Shown here: positions 7,551 through 14,838 of the stretch, piece after piece
Layout: every line of letters begins with the position of its first letter
Position numbering within the stretch: the first letter of the stretch is position 1
Assembly: GCA_039029395.1 (NCBI GenBank)
Contig: JBCCGG010000062.1
Location: 1-27,866 of the forward strand
Origin: JBCCGG01 sp039029395
GTDB taxonomy: Bacteria; Pseudomonadota; Alphaproteobacteria; Kiloniellales; JAKSDN01
Direction: 5' to 3'
Length of the DNA: 27,866 bases
Made by a program: the position numbers and the translations under genes
Notes under the pieces: generated by a model
The model's input: only the letters and a program-made list of their open reading frames with translations
Databases searched by the model: none
What the model was told of the DNA's origin: nothing

Positions 7551-8897
7551 ATGGTCGCGGTACTCGGACAAGCGAAAGGCAAGCCATCGCTCATCAAGCG
7601 TGTCCTGCCGCGCACCCTGCTCGGCCGCTCGCTCCTAATCATCGTCACGCCCCTGGTGCTGGTTCAGGTGATCGCGACCTGGGTGTTCTACGATCGCCAC
7701 TACGACACCATCACTCGGCGCTTGGCCCAGAGCATCGCCGGCGACATCGACGCGACCCTCAGAATCATGGGACCAAACCCGACAGAGGAGCAGCGCCAGG
7801 AGGCCTTTCGCCTCGCCAAGGTCGCCTTCTGGCTCGACATGACCCTGCAGCCGGGCGAGACCTTGCCCGACAACATTCCGCCGCCCGGCTGGAGCGTGAT
7901 CGACCGCAAGATGACCGCCGCCCTGCGCGGCCAGGTTCCCTATGCCTACCGCGTCGACACGGACTCCCTGGACAAAAAGGTACTGATCGAGGTCCAGCTG
8001 CCCGAGGGCGTGCTCGAGGTACTTGTGCCGCGCGACCGTCTGTTCAGCTCGACCACATACATTTTCATCATGTGGATGGTCGGTAGCTCGATCGTGCTGT
8101 TCGCCGTGGCGACCCTCTTCATGCGCAATCAGGTTCGCCCGATCCGCCGCCTGGCCCAGGCCGCAGAGAGCTTCGGCAAGGGCCGCGACGTGCCCGGCTT
8201 CAAGCCAGAAGGCGCAACCGAGGTGCGCCAGGCGGCCGCCGCCTTCCTGCAAATGCGCGGGCGCATCAAGCGCCAGATCAGCCAGCGCACGGAGATGCTG
8301 GCCGGCGTCAGCCACGACCTGCGCACACCGCTCACCCGCATGAAGCTGCAGCTCGCCATGCTGGGCGAAAGCCCTGAGGTCAAGAACCTGGCCTCGGACG
8401 CGGCCGAAATGGAGTCCATGGTCGAGGGTTACTTGGCCTTTGCCCGTGGCGAGGGCGCCGAGCAGGCCGAACCGGCCGACCTCTCGGAGCTGCTGCACGA
8501 CGTGGTCGAGCAGATGACAAGCGACGCCCGGCCGATCGACCTCCACATGGAGCAGGCGCTGACCGTGCCGCTCCGTCGCGAGGCCATGCGGCGCTGTTTG
8601 GCCAACTTGATCGGCAATGCCCAGCGCTATGCCAATCACGTCTGGATCAACGCCGGCAACCGGCGCAGCGTCGCAGAGGTGACAATCGACGACGATGGCC
8701 CGGGTATCCCGGAAGACCGGCGGGAGGACGTTTTCAAGGCCTTCTACCGTCTGGACCAGGCACGCAGCCCCGACACCGGGGGTACCGGCCTGGGCCTCAC
8801 CATCGCCCGCGACGTGGTGCGCAGCCACGGCGGCGATCTCTACCTGGAAACCGCGCCCACTGGCGGCTTGCGCGCACGGCTTTGGGTACCGTTCTAG
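7551..8897 (+). CDS. EnvZ-like membrane sensor histidine kinase
   Basis: 448 residues, presumably the partner of the response regulator 6 bases upstream. Two transmembrane segments (about 27-45 and 168-191) bracket a periplasmic sensor region of about 120 residues. A HAMP region follows (about 191-245), then the H-box GVSHDLRTPLTRMKLQLAML with phospho-acceptor His255. The ATPase domain shows the N-box around Asn352 and Asn356, G1 DDGPGIP (381-387) and G2 GGTGLGL (410-416). The architecture and His-box context are EnvZ-like. The ATG has only a weak ribosome site and may depend on coupling to the upstream gene. The stimulus is unknown. The stop is one base from the stop of the convergent six-cysteine gene. 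Confidence 0.93.
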   Translation: MVAVLGQAKGKPSLIKRVLPRTLLGRSLLIIVTPLVLVQVIATWVFYDRHYDTITRRLAQSIAGDIDATLRIMGPNPTEEQRQEAFRLAKVAFWLDMTLQPGETLPDNIPPPGWSVIDRKMTAALRGQVPYAYRVDTDSLDKKVLIEVQLPEGVLEVLVPRDRLFSSTTYIFIMWMVGSSIVLFAVATLFMRNQVRPIRRLAQAAESFGKGRDVPGFKPEGATEVRQAAAAFLQMRGRIKRQISQRTEMLAGVSHDLRTPLTRMKLQLAMLGESPEVKNLASDAAEMESMVEGYLAFARGEGAEQAEPADLSELLHDVVEQMTSDARPIDLHMEQALTVPLRREAMRRCLANLIGNAQRYANHVWINAGNRRSVAEVTIDDDGPGIPEDRREDVFKAFYRLDQARSPDTGGTGLGLTIARDVVRSHGGDLYLETAPTGGLRARLWVPF

Positions 8898-8898
8898 G

Positions 8899-9228
8899 TC
8901 AAATCAGACCCGGTGCGACGATCTGACCGTAGGCGGCGTAGACCCGGCAGTTTTGGCCGCTGGTCTGCTCACAGCGCACGACCGCGTTGTTCTTGGCATT
9001 GGCCTTGCTGCAGGCGTCTCGGCAAAAGCTGTAGAGGCAGAAGTTGCCTTGCTCCGCGACCACGAAGTACATCGGCTTGAGCTCGCCGGCATAGGTTTCG
9101 AAGGCGGATTTACAGTGCGTCGACGAGGCGAACTGAGGCCGCTCGATTCCCAGATCGCCGGCCCGCGCCACGCTACTCAGAATGAGAGACGCCACGATCA
9201 CGGTCACGAGACCAGAGATGTATCGCAT
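8899..9228 (-). CDS. Small secreted six-cysteine protein, downstream paralogue
   Basis: 109 residues with a good GGAGGA ribosome site 5 nt before ATG 9228. The N-terminus is a signal peptide (hydrophobic residues about 4-20, likely cut after SVARA). The mature part has six cysteines at 39, 64, 69, 73, 86 and 94, including CLYSFCRDAC, and ends in VYAAYGQIVAP. The neighbouring upstream gene has the same cysteine spacing (25, 5, 4, 13 and 8 residues), so they are tandem duplicates. An even cysteine count in an exported protein suggests three disulfides. I recognise no characterised family. Its proximity to the sensor kinase gene may be accidental, because the two genes are convergent. Confidence 0.82.
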   Translation of the reverse strand: MRYISGLVTVIVASLILSSVARAGDLGIERPQFASSTHCKSAFETYAGELKPMYFVVAEQGNFCLYSFCRDACSKANAKNNAVVRCEQTSGQNCRVYAAYGQIVAPGLI

Positions 9229-9333
9229 GGGATCCTCCGCTCGGCTGCGAGGAACGGGTCGCGCTCTGACTATCCCATGGTTTAGGTCCGCAGCCAGGTC
9301 AACTCCTCGTGACCGCCATGCAATCGCCCGGAC

Positions 9334-9669
9334 TCACTGCAGATCAATCAAGTCAGGCGCAATGATTTGGCCGTAGGCGGCATAGACAAAGCATTTTTTC
9401 TCGCTCATGCGCTCGCATCGCAGCAGCGCCCGGTTGCGCTGATTGTTCTGACGGCAGGCATTGCGGCAATAGTTGAAGAGGCACAGCTCGCCATCCTCGG
9501 AAACCACGAAGAACAGCGGCCTGAACTCCTGCTTGTAGCGGGTGAAGATCCTTTGGCATTTCTCCGAGGCGATCACCTGCGGGCGCTCGACGGCCGAATC
9601 GGCCAGGGCGGTGTCGGCGACCGCCGCCAAGGTTAGAAAAATCAGCACTACTCTTGCGATAGCTGCCAT
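9334..9669 (-). CDS. Small secreted six-cysteine protein, upstream paralogue
   Basis: 111 residues, signal peptide likely cut after DTALA. Cysteines at 38, 63, 68, 72, 85 and 93 match the downstream copy exactly in spacing. Shared segments are ERPQ right after the signal, FFVVSE/YFVVAE, CLFNYCRNAC/CLYSFCRDAC, RCE and VYAAYGQI. There is no Shine-Dalgarno before ATG 9669, but a promoter (TTGCGC, 18 bases, TAGACT) ends 6 bases before it, so the transcript may be leaderless. 105 bases separate it from the second copy, which has its own ribosome site. Function unknown; secretion and disulfides are inferred. Confidence 0.82.
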   Translation of the reverse strand: MAAIARVVLIFLTLAAVADTALADSAVERPQVIASEKCQRIFTRYKQEFRPLFFVVSEDGELCLFNYCRNACRQNNQRNRALLRCERMSEKKCFVYAAYGQIIAPDLIDLQ

Positions 9670-9675
9670 AGCGGC

Positions 9676-9705
9676 AGTCTAGTCAGGCAGCCCAGCCGTG
9701 CGCAA
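9676..9705 (-). promoter_or_regulatory. Promoter of the upstream six-cysteine gene, leaderless
   Basis: On the minus strand TTGCGC (9705-9700), 18-base spacer, TAGACT (9681-9676), then six bases to the ATG. The same TAGACT -10 occurs before the dodecin and VOC genes in this window. Confidence 0.55.
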
Positions 9706-9740
9706 GCGTTCGCAAGGATCTCGCACGGGGCATTTCCGCA

Positions 9741-10091
9741 TCAATAGAGCCGGCCGCCGTTCGGCACCCCGCGTTCGGGGCTTATCAGCACCACCTCGCC
9801 GGCGCCGTCGGGAAAGCCGAGCACCAGGATCTCGGACATCATCTTGCCGATCTGCTTGGGCGGAAAGTTGACCACCGCGGCAACCTGGCGGCCGACCAGA
9901 CCCTCTAGATCGTAAAGCTTAGTAACCTGGGCCGAGGAGCGCTTGACGCCGATCTCCGCGCCAAAGTCGACCCACAGCTTGAAGGCCGGGCGCCGGGCCT
10001 CGGGATAGGGCTCGGTGCGCACGATCGTGCCGACCCGAATATCGACCTTGAGGAAATCATCGAAACTGATCTCTGGGCTGGCGTCGGACAT
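9741..10091 (-). CDS. csaA: CsaA-type tRNA-binding domain protein (chaperone CsaA)
   Basis: 116 residues from ATG 10091, preceded by a GGGGGAGGA tract. An in-frame ATG at 10130 would add 13 residues (ending PKPLGGG) without family support. This is a single EMAP/ARC1-type OB-fold domain: ISFDDFLKVDIRVGTIV at the start, IGVKRSSAQVTKLYD in the middle, and the C-terminal segment GVPNGGRLY, which is typical of CsaA. CsaA is reported to be a dimeric export-related chaperone and also resembles tRNA-binding domains; which role applies here is not visible. It lies downstream of the phasin gene but behind a strong terminator, so it probably has its own promoter. Confidence 0.9.
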   Translation of the reverse strand: MSDASPEISFDDFLKVDIRVGTIVRTEPYPEARRPAFKLWVDFGAEIGVKRSSAQVTKLYDLEGLVGRQVAAVVNFPPKQIGKMMSEILVLGFPDGAGEVVLISPERGVPNGGRLY

Positions 10092-10142
10092 TCCTCCCCC
10101 CAATGGTTTTGGCTCTCGAGGGAAGAGCATCCCGTGCCCAGA

Positions 10143-10176
10143 CGAAAAAGAAAAGCCGCCCAGTTAAGGGCGGCTT
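10143..10176 (-). terminator. Rho-independent terminator of the phasin gene
   Basis: A perfect 9-bp stem, AAGCCGCCC paired with GGGCGGCTT around a 6-base loop (10153-10176), is followed on the minus strand by TTCTTTTTC. It lies about 40 bases past the phasin stop. Confidence 0.9.
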
Positions 10177-10217
10177 CTCCAAACTCTAGGGTAAGCTCTA
10201 GCGCAGCCGCGCTTGGC

Positions 10218-10676
10218 TTACTTGCCGTTGGTGAGCTTCTTGACGGCAACCGTGAGCTCGTCGAGGCCCTCGGTCACGCGCTTGTTGATCACCTCGACCG
10301 CTTCGCCATTCGACTTGGCGCTCATCTCGAGCAGCTCGCGGCCGTTGGCGACAGCCTGGGCATAGCCCTGCTTGACGAGCTCGGCCTGCTTGGCGAAGGC
10401 CACCTCGGGCTTGCCGGCGGTGGTCAGCTCGTTGACGGCGCTGGCGGCGTCCTCGAACGACTTGCGGACGATCTCGGCCTGGCGCTGGGCGACAGCCTGG
10501 AAGCCCTCGAAGGCAACCTTGTTGGCGGCGCTGAAGGCCTCGATGTTCTTGCGCTGGGCGTCAATCACCGCGGTGGTGTCGACGGCCGGCAGCTTGAACT
10601 GATCGGCGAACTGGGTGAAGTCGACGAACGGCGCGAACTCCACCTTGGAAAACTGGGACTTCTGGGTGCTGGGCAT
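10218..10676 (-). CDS. Phasin family protein (polyhydroxyalkanoate granule-associated)
   Basis: 152 residues from ATG 10676, with GGAGAT 8 nt upstream; the open frame continues upstream but has no family support there. The protein is helical, rich in Ala, Glu, Lys and Gln, with no cysteine, and has the phasin pattern (IDAQRKNIEAFSAANKVAFE, then QAVAQRQAEIVRKSFEDA, then KQAELVKQGYAQAVANGREL). Phasins coat polyhydroxyalkanoate granules in the cytoplasm. A strong promoter, two TGC-N3-GCA boxes around it and a strong terminator make this an isolated, highly expressed and regulated unit. No PHA synthase or phaR gene is in the window. Confidence 0.92.
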   Translation of the reverse strand: MPSTQKSQFSKVEFAPFVDFTQFADQFKLPAVDTTAVIDAQRKNIEAFSAANKVAFEGFQAVAQRQAEIVRKSFEDAASAVNELTTAGKPEVAFAKQAELVKQGYAQAVANGRELLEMSAKSNGEAVEVINKRVTEGLDELTVAVKKLTNGK

Positions 10677-10731
10677 GACTTTAGATCTCCTTTGGGGGCT
10701 CGCATTCGGCGCCGCCTTGGCTCCGCTATGC

Positions 10732-10740
10732 TGCACTGCA
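10732..10740. promoter_or_regulatory. PhaR-like operator, downstream box
   Basis: TGCACTGCA, a palindrome with the TGC-N3-GCA pattern reported for the phasin repressor PhaR. It lies a few bases after the predicted phasin transcription start. Confidence 0.55.
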
Positions 10741-10750
10741 CAATGACGGA

Positions 10751-10778
10751 GATATAGCCTCTGGTTCCGAAGGGTCAA
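10751..10778 (-). promoter_or_regulatory. Sigma70 promoter of the phasin gene
   Basis: Minus strand TTGACC (10778-10773), 16-base spacer, TATATC (10756-10751). Both hexamers are good matches. The predicted leader is about 70 bases. Confidence 0.7.
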
Positions 10779-10787
10779 GGGATTTTT

Positions 10788-10798
10788 TTGCACTGCAA
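10788..10798. promoter_or_regulatory. PhaR-like operator, upstream box
   Basis: TTGCACTGCAA, an 11-bp palindrome with the same TGCACTGCA core as the second box. It sits 10 bases upstream of the -35. Two copies flanking one promoter suggest cooperative repression. Confidence 0.55.
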
Positions 10799-10834
10799 CA
10801 AAAAATTCTTTCAAGCGGTCTCTTACCGCCCGTA

Positions 10835-11434
10835 TTACCGCTTCCGGGCACCTCTCGGTAGTCGGCGGAGCAGGCCTTCGGCCCGGCGCAGGTAGCCGTC
10901 GAGGGTGGCCATGGTCTTGGCCATATCGGGAGTCTCGTCGCGCAACCAAACCCTTAACGTAGCCAGGTAAATCGCCGACAGGCCCTTGAGCCGGACCGCG
11001 CCGCAGGGCCCCTGGCTTGGCAGGCGGGCCATCTCGAGCATCGCCGCCATGGAGCGGCGCAGCTGACAAAGGCTGCACAGGGCGCCAATGGGGTCCCGTG
11101 TTCGCTCGTGCAGCAAATGTCCGATTCCGGGCTTGTAGGGCGCGAGCGCGTCAAAGCGCCGCATCATGACATCGAACAGACGGTCGCGGGCCGAACCTTC
11201 GGCGTCATCCCAGTCTTCGCTCAAGCTGTCGTCGCCCAGCACCTCGGCATCGATTCGCCGGGAGAAGGCCCGCAGGATCGCCTCCTTGGTCTGGAACAGC
11301 GGATAGACCTGGGACAAGGGGAGCTTGGCCGCCTCGGCAATCTCGGCGAGCGAGAGGTCGCGCCAGCCGCGCTCCGCCGCCAGTTTGAAGGCGGCCCCGA
11401 TGATCTTCTCGGAAACGTCGACTTTTCTTGCCAT
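10835..11434 (-). CDS. TetR-family transcriptional regulator
   Basis: 199 residues. The N-terminal HTH (about residues 8-55) reads IIGAAFKLAAERGWRDLSLA then EIAEAAKLPLSQVYPLFQTK, the TetR pattern. The helical C-terminal region (from about residue 60) contains LFDVMMRRFDALAPYKPGI, LHERTRDPIG and YLATLRVWLRDETPDMAKTM, which recall COQ9-like alphaproteobacterial TetR relatives. A role outside DNA binding, for example in lipid or quinone metabolism, is therefore possible. It lies upstream of the phasin gene on the same strand but is separated from it by the phasin promoter region, so I do not assign it to phasin control. The ribosome site before ATG 11434 (AGGTAGGT) is moderate. Confidence 0.85.
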   Translation of the reverse strand: MARKVDVSEKIIGAAFKLAAERGWRDLSLAEIAEAAKLPLSQVYPLFQTKEAILRAFSRRIDAEVLGDDSLSEDWDDAEGSARDRLFDVMMRRFDALAPYKPGIGHLLHERTRDPIGALCSLCQLRRSMAAMLEMARLPSQGPCGAVRLKGLSAIYLATLRVWLRDETPDMAKTMATLDGYLRRAEGLLRRLPRGARKR

Positions 11435-11477
11435 GACCTACCTATGTAAGTCCACTCGCGCAGCAGCGCAATCGGCC

Positions 11478-11966
11478 CTAGTCCTGCTTGACGTCGACCA
11501 CCTGGCCCCCGGTGATGCGCGCCAGGTCGCCTGGCGCCAGGCGGAAGACGGCGTTCGGCGTACCGGCGGCGGCCCAGATCTCCTCGAAATCCGTCAGATC
11601 CCGGTCGATCAAGGTGACCGGCGACTCGTCGTGGCCGAGTGGCGGCACGCCGCCGATCGAGAATCCGGTGCGCGCCCGCACGAAGTCGGCATCGGCGCGG
11701 CCGGCCGGCTCGCCCACCAAGGCCGCCACCTTGGCCAGGTCGACCCGATTCGGCCCGCTGGCGATGACCAGGAGCGGGCGGTCCGAGTCGCCACCGCGAA
11801 ACACCAGAGACTTAGCGATTTGGCCAACCTGACAGCCGATGGCGGCGGCAGCGTCGGCGGCGCTTCGGGTGCTCTCGGAAAACTCACGAACCTCGAAGCC
11901 GAGCCCGAAATCGTCTAGTGCCGCCTGAACCCGGCGGGCGCTGGCCTTTGCCGGGCCAGCGCTCAA
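11478..11966 (-). CDS. YbaK/ProX-type aminoacyl-tRNA deacylase
   Basis: 162 residues. The only plausible start is TTG at 11966, because an in-frame TGA lies four codons upstream and no ATG or GTG is nearby. That TTG overlaps the proC stop (TTGA), implying translational coupling. The YbaK/EbsC fold is recognisable: GQIAKSLVFRGG with the conserved lysine, VIASGPNRVDLAKVAALVGE, and the glycine-rich FSIGGVPPLGH. Such proteins hydrolyse mischarged Cys- or Ala-tRNA(Pro). It is the last gene of the ybjN-proC-ybaK series. The pairing with proline synthesis is suggestive given the link to proline tRNA, but that could be coincidence. Confidence 0.88.
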   Translation of the reverse strand: MSAGPAKASARRVQAALDDFGLGFEVREFSESTRSAADAAAAIGCQVGQIAKSLVFRGGDSDRPLLVIASGPNRVDLAKVAALVGEPAGRADADFVRARTGFSIGGVPPLGHDESPVTLIDRDLTDFEEIWAAAGTPNAVFRLAPGDLARITGGQVVDVKQD

Positions 11967-12796
11967 GAGGCGAGCTCACGGCTGCGCCTGGCCGCCGCCT
12001 CGACCGCCTGTTCCATAAGCGGGGCCAGCCCATCGTCGGCCATCAGCACCTCAAGCGCGGCCTGAGTCGTGCCGTTCGGGCTGGTCACGTTCTTGCGCAG
12101 CTGGCCGGCCGGTTCGGCCGCCCGGTGCAGCAGCTCGCCGGCGCCGGTCACTGTCTGGCGCGCCAAAGCCATCGCCATGCTGTCCGGCAGCCCCGCTTTA
12201 ACCCCGGCCTGGGCCAAGGCCTCGACCATGTAAAAGACATAGGCTGGCCCGCTGCCCGAGACTCCTGTGACCGCGTCGAGCAAAGCCTCGTCATCGACCC
12301 AAGCGACCTGGCCGACTGCCCAGAGCAGGCGCTCGCAAAGGGTGCGCTGATGCTCGCTGGCGTGCGCATTGGCGCTCAGCACCGACATGCCGCGACCGAC
12401 CGCGGCGGGCGTGTTCGGCATGGCGCGCACGACCGCCGTCTCCGCCCCTAGGTGGGCCTCCAGGTTGGCGATCGTCGTGCCCGCGGCGATCGAGAGGAAC
12501 ACCGCGCCGGCGCTGGCGAACCCCCGGTAGATTGGCAGCACCTGGGTCATCGTCTGCGGCTTGATGGCCAGCAGCACCAGATCCGGCCGGTAGTCCGAGG
12601 CAAGCGAGTCCGAGTGGGTCAGATGACGCACGCTACTCTCCGAGAAACCGGCCATGGCCTCGACGTTGGGCTCGACGATGGTGATTGTCTCCGGAGCAAC
12701 ACCCTCGGCGAGCCAGCTGGTCAGCAGCGCGCCGCCCATCTTGCCACAACCGACCAGAAGCAGCCGCTCGCCGCCCGCCCCATCGCCCGGGCTCAT
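11963..12796 (-). CDS. proC: Pyrroline-5-carboxylate reductase
   Basis: 277 residues, the usual ProC length. The N-terminal Rossmann motif is LLLVGCGKMGGALL, followed by LAIKPQTM, VRAMPNTPAAVGRGM, and the C-terminal dimer-domain signature VSGSGPAYVFYMVEALAQAG with GAGELL and NVTSPNGTT. The enzyme reduces 1-pyrroline-5-carboxylate to proline with NAD(P)H in the cytoplasm. ATG 12796 overlaps the ybjN-like stop (ATGA), and the stop overlaps the ybaK start, so three genes are tightly coupled. No sequence defects are visible. Confidence 0.96.
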   Translation of the reverse strand: MSPGDGAGGERLLLVGCGKMGGALLTSWLAEGVAPETITIVEPNVEAMAGFSESSVRHLTHSDSLASDYRPDLVLLAIKPQTMTQVLPIYRGFASAGAVFLSIAAGTTIANLEAHLGAETAVVRAMPNTPAAVGRGMSVLSANAHASEHQRTLCERLLWAVGQVAWVDDEALLDAVTGVSGSGPAYVFYMVEALAQAGVKAGLPDSMAMALARQTVTGAGELLHRAAEPAGQLRKNVTSPNGTTQAALEVLMADDGLAPLMEQAVEAAARRSRELAS

Positions 12797-13290
12797 GCCT
12801 CGCCGACCGTTTCCATGAGCGCGCTGGAGAGCGCGTTCTCAACGCTCTGGCCGCCCCAGACCACGAGCTGAAGGGCGGGAAAGAGCCGCTCGCACTCCTC
12901 GGCCGCGGTATCCACCAGGTCTTCGAGCTGCTCGACGCTGGCGCCCGGCGATCCGCGCAAAGGCAGAGTGTGACGAAACAGGGGCATGGCGGTCTCGGAG
13001 GCCAGCTCGAAGTGGCCGAGCCACAAGCGCTCGTTGACGGCGCCCATCAGCTCTTGGACCTGGCGCCGCTTGTCGGACGGCACCTTGGTTTCGAAATGGC
13101 AGGAAAAGAAAACCGCGCTCAGGTCCGCCTGCCACACAAAGCACATGCGATAGCCGCACCAGCGGCCCTCGACTTGCATCAGTAGCTCGCTCTCGCTGGT
13201 GCGCTCGAAGGGCCAGTCGTTGGCGCTGACCAACTCCTCCAAGACATCCAAGGGATTGAAAGATTCCGCGGGAAAGATATCGAGCGACAC
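12793..13290 (-). CDS. YbjN domain-containing protein
   Basis: 165 residues from GTG 13290 with a GGGGGG tract about 8 nt upstream; the nearby ATG at 13295 is out of frame. The protein begins IFPAESFNPLDVLEELVSAN and continues through a YbjN-type alpha/beta domain (CGYRMCFVWQADLSAVFFSC, then QVQELMGAVNERLWLGHFEL). YbjN proteins resemble type III secretion chaperones in fold; in enterobacteria ybjN affects motility and stress, and the alphaproteobacterial version is not well characterised. It is the first gene of the coupled ybjN-proC-ybaK unit, an arrangement with proC that is common in alphaproteobacteria as far as I recall. Confidence 0.88.
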   Translation of the reverse strand: MSLDIFPAESFNPLDVLEELVSANDWPFERTSESELLMQVEGRWCGYRMCFVWQADLSAVFFSCHFETKVPSDKRRQVQELMGAVNERLWLGHFELASETAMPLFRHTLPLRGSPGASVEQLEDLVDTAAEECERLFPALQLVVWGGQSVENALSSALMETVGEA

Positions 13291-13441
13291 GTCATGGCCC
13301 CCCGTTTGAGTGGCTGAACTGAGGAGCCTTCGACATGTAGCCCCTCAACGCCGAACTTCTACTAGATCTAGCGTGCCAAACTCCGATGGCCGATGCAAGG
13401 TCCCAGTTATCCCCAGGCTGTGCCCTTCGAGGATAGCTGCC

Positions 13442-13741
13442 CTAGTCAGTGGCTTTCGGCTTGGCGGCCTTCTTGGCGCGCGGCTTGGCGGGCTTTGCGG
13501 CCAGCGCCGCTTCCAGCGCGGCCACTCGCTTGAGCAGATCCTCCTGCTCGTCGCGTGCCTTGGCGGCCATCGTTTTGACCGCCTCGAACTCCTCACGGGT
13601 CACCAGGTCCCCTTGGCGGAGGACTCGTTCGAATTGCTCGCGCAGGCGGGCCTCGACCTCCTCGCGCAGGCCGGAGGCGACTCCCAGGGCGCCGCTGGCG
13701 ACCCGGGCCAGATCGTCGAGCACACGGTTTTGAGTCTGCAT
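13442..13741 (-). CDS. UbiK/BMFP-type accessory factor
   Basis: 99 residues from ATG 13741, with AAGGAGGA seven bases upstream; the frame extends upstream to 13837 without homology. It is a short amphipathic coiled coil: RVLDDLARVASGALGVASGL, then EEVEARLREQFERVL, then VTREEFEAVKTMAAKARDEQ, followed by a Lys/Ala/Pro-rich tail. This matches the COG2960 membrane-fusogenic/UbiK family, which helps ubiquinone biosynthesis in Escherichia coli and forms trimers that bind lipid. It is divergent from hldD. The basic AKPAKPRAKKAAKPKATD tail is longer than in UbiK of enterobacteria, as far as I recall. Confidence 0.85.
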   Translation of the reverse strand: MQTQNRVLDDLARVASGALGVASGLREEVEARLREQFERVLRQGDLVTREEFEAVKTMAAKARDEQEDLLKRVAALEAALAAKPAKPRAKKAAKPKATD

Positions 13742-13765
13742 CACGGGTCCTCCTTCACAGATCCC

Positions 13766-13773
13766 TATAATAT
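13766..13773. promoter_or_regulatory. Possible divergent -10 region for ubiK-like gene and hldD
   Basis: TATAAT on the plus strand (13766-13771) overlaps TATTAT on the minus strand (13772-13767), in a GC-rich gap between divergent genes. Neither has a good -35 hexamer at normal spacing, so this is weak. Confidence 0.3.
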
Positions 13774-13854
13774 GGCGCGCAGACCTTGGAAATACAGGGG
13801 GGCGCGACCGGCGGCGCTTGCCCCGGCCGCGAGCCACCCCCTATAAGGTGCTTC

Positions 13855-14838
13855 ATGATCCTGGTCACCGGCGGCGCCGGCTTCATTGGCTCGAACCTGG
13901 TAGCGGCCCTCTCGGCGCGCGGCGAAAGGGTCGTGGTCTGCGACCGCTTGGGCACCGGCGACAAGTGGCGCAATCTGGCCAAACACGAATTGGAGGACTT
14001 GGTCGCTCCGGAGGAGCTGGAAGGCTACTTGAAGCGCGCCGGCGACGGATTGCGGGCGGTGGTCCACATGGGCGCCATCTCATCGACCACGGAGCGGGAC
14101 GGGGATGCCCTGGTCGCCAATAACTTCAAGCTCTCCCAAATGCTTTGGAGCTGGTGCGCCGAAGCTAAGCGGGTGCTGATCTACGCCTCCTCGGCAGCGA
14201 CCTATGGCGACGGCACGGCCGGTTTCGACGACGACGCTTCCATCGAGCACCTGGCGCGCCTCCAGCCGCTCAACGGCTATGGCTGGACCAAGCAACTCTT
14301 CGACCGTTGGGTCGCCCGGCGCCTGGCCGACGGCGGCCCGCGCCCGAACCAATGGGTCGGCCTCAAGTTCTTCAACGTTTACGGCCCCAACGAGTATCAC
14401 AAAGGCGGCCAAGCCAGCGTCGTCTACCACCTGTTCTGCCAGCAGCAGGCCGGTGAGACGCCCCGGCTTTTCAAGTCGCATCATCCGGACTACGCCGACG
14501 GCGGCCAGCTGCGCGACTTCGTCTGGGTCGGCGACTGCGTTGCGGTCATGCTGTGGCTGCTCGAGAACCGCCAGGTCAACGGCCTTTTCAACCTGGGCAC
14601 GGGTCAAGCGCGCTCCTTCGCGGACTTGGCGGCGGCGCTCTTCGCGGCGCTCGGCAAACCACTCGAGATCGACTACGTGCCGACCCCGGAGGCAATCCGC
14701 GACAAGTACCAGTACTTCACCGAAGCCAAGATGGAACGGCTTCGCGCGGCCGGTTACGAAGCCCCCTTCACCAGCTTGGAAGAGGGCGTGGCCAGTTACG
14801 TGAACCACCACCTGAGCCGAGAGGATCCTTACCGATGA
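13855..14838 (+). CDS. hldD: ADP-L-glycero-D-manno-heptose-6-epimerase
   Basis: 327 residues from ATG 13855 with AGGTG upstream; an in-frame upstream extension to 13786 has no homology. It is an extended short-chain dehydrogenase: Rossmann motif GGAGFIGSN (6-14), IYASSAATYGDG around the catalytic Ser, and Y-x-x-x-K at Tyr142/Lys146 in GYGWTK. LKFFNVYGPNEYHKGGQAS and the later FNLGTGQARSF are characteristic of HldD. It converts ADP-D-glycero-heptose to the L-glycero epimer for lipopolysaccharide inner core. Its stop overlaps the lgt start (ATGA), tying it to an envelope-biogenesis operon. Confidence 0.94.
   Translation: MILVTGGAGFIGSNLVAALSARGERVVVCDRLGTGDKWRNLAKHELEDLVAPEELEGYLKRAGDGLRAVVHMGAISSTTERDGDALVANNFKLSQMLWSWCAEAKRVLIYASSAATYGDGTAGFDDDASIEHLARLQPLNGYGWTKQLFDRWVARRLADGGPRPNQWVGLKFFNVYGPNEYHKGGQASVVYHLFCQQQAGETPRLFKSHHPDYADGGQLRDFVWVGDCVAVMLWLLENRQVNGLFNLGTGQARSFADLAAALFAALGKPLEIDYVPTPEAIRDKYQYFTEAKMERLRAAGYEAPFTSLEEGVASYVNHHLSREDPYR

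Noticed and set aside
7635..8828. Long minus-strand open frame (397 codons) opposite the sensor kinase
   Set aside because: It is a GC-rich antisense shadow. Composition is typical of an antisense frame and the plus-strand kinase has every motif.
9291..9302. TTGACC on the minus strand before the downstream six-cysteine gene as a promoter
   Set aside because: The -35 is good, but at 17 bases the -10 reads CATGGG, which is poor; cotranscription with the upstream paralogue is as likely.
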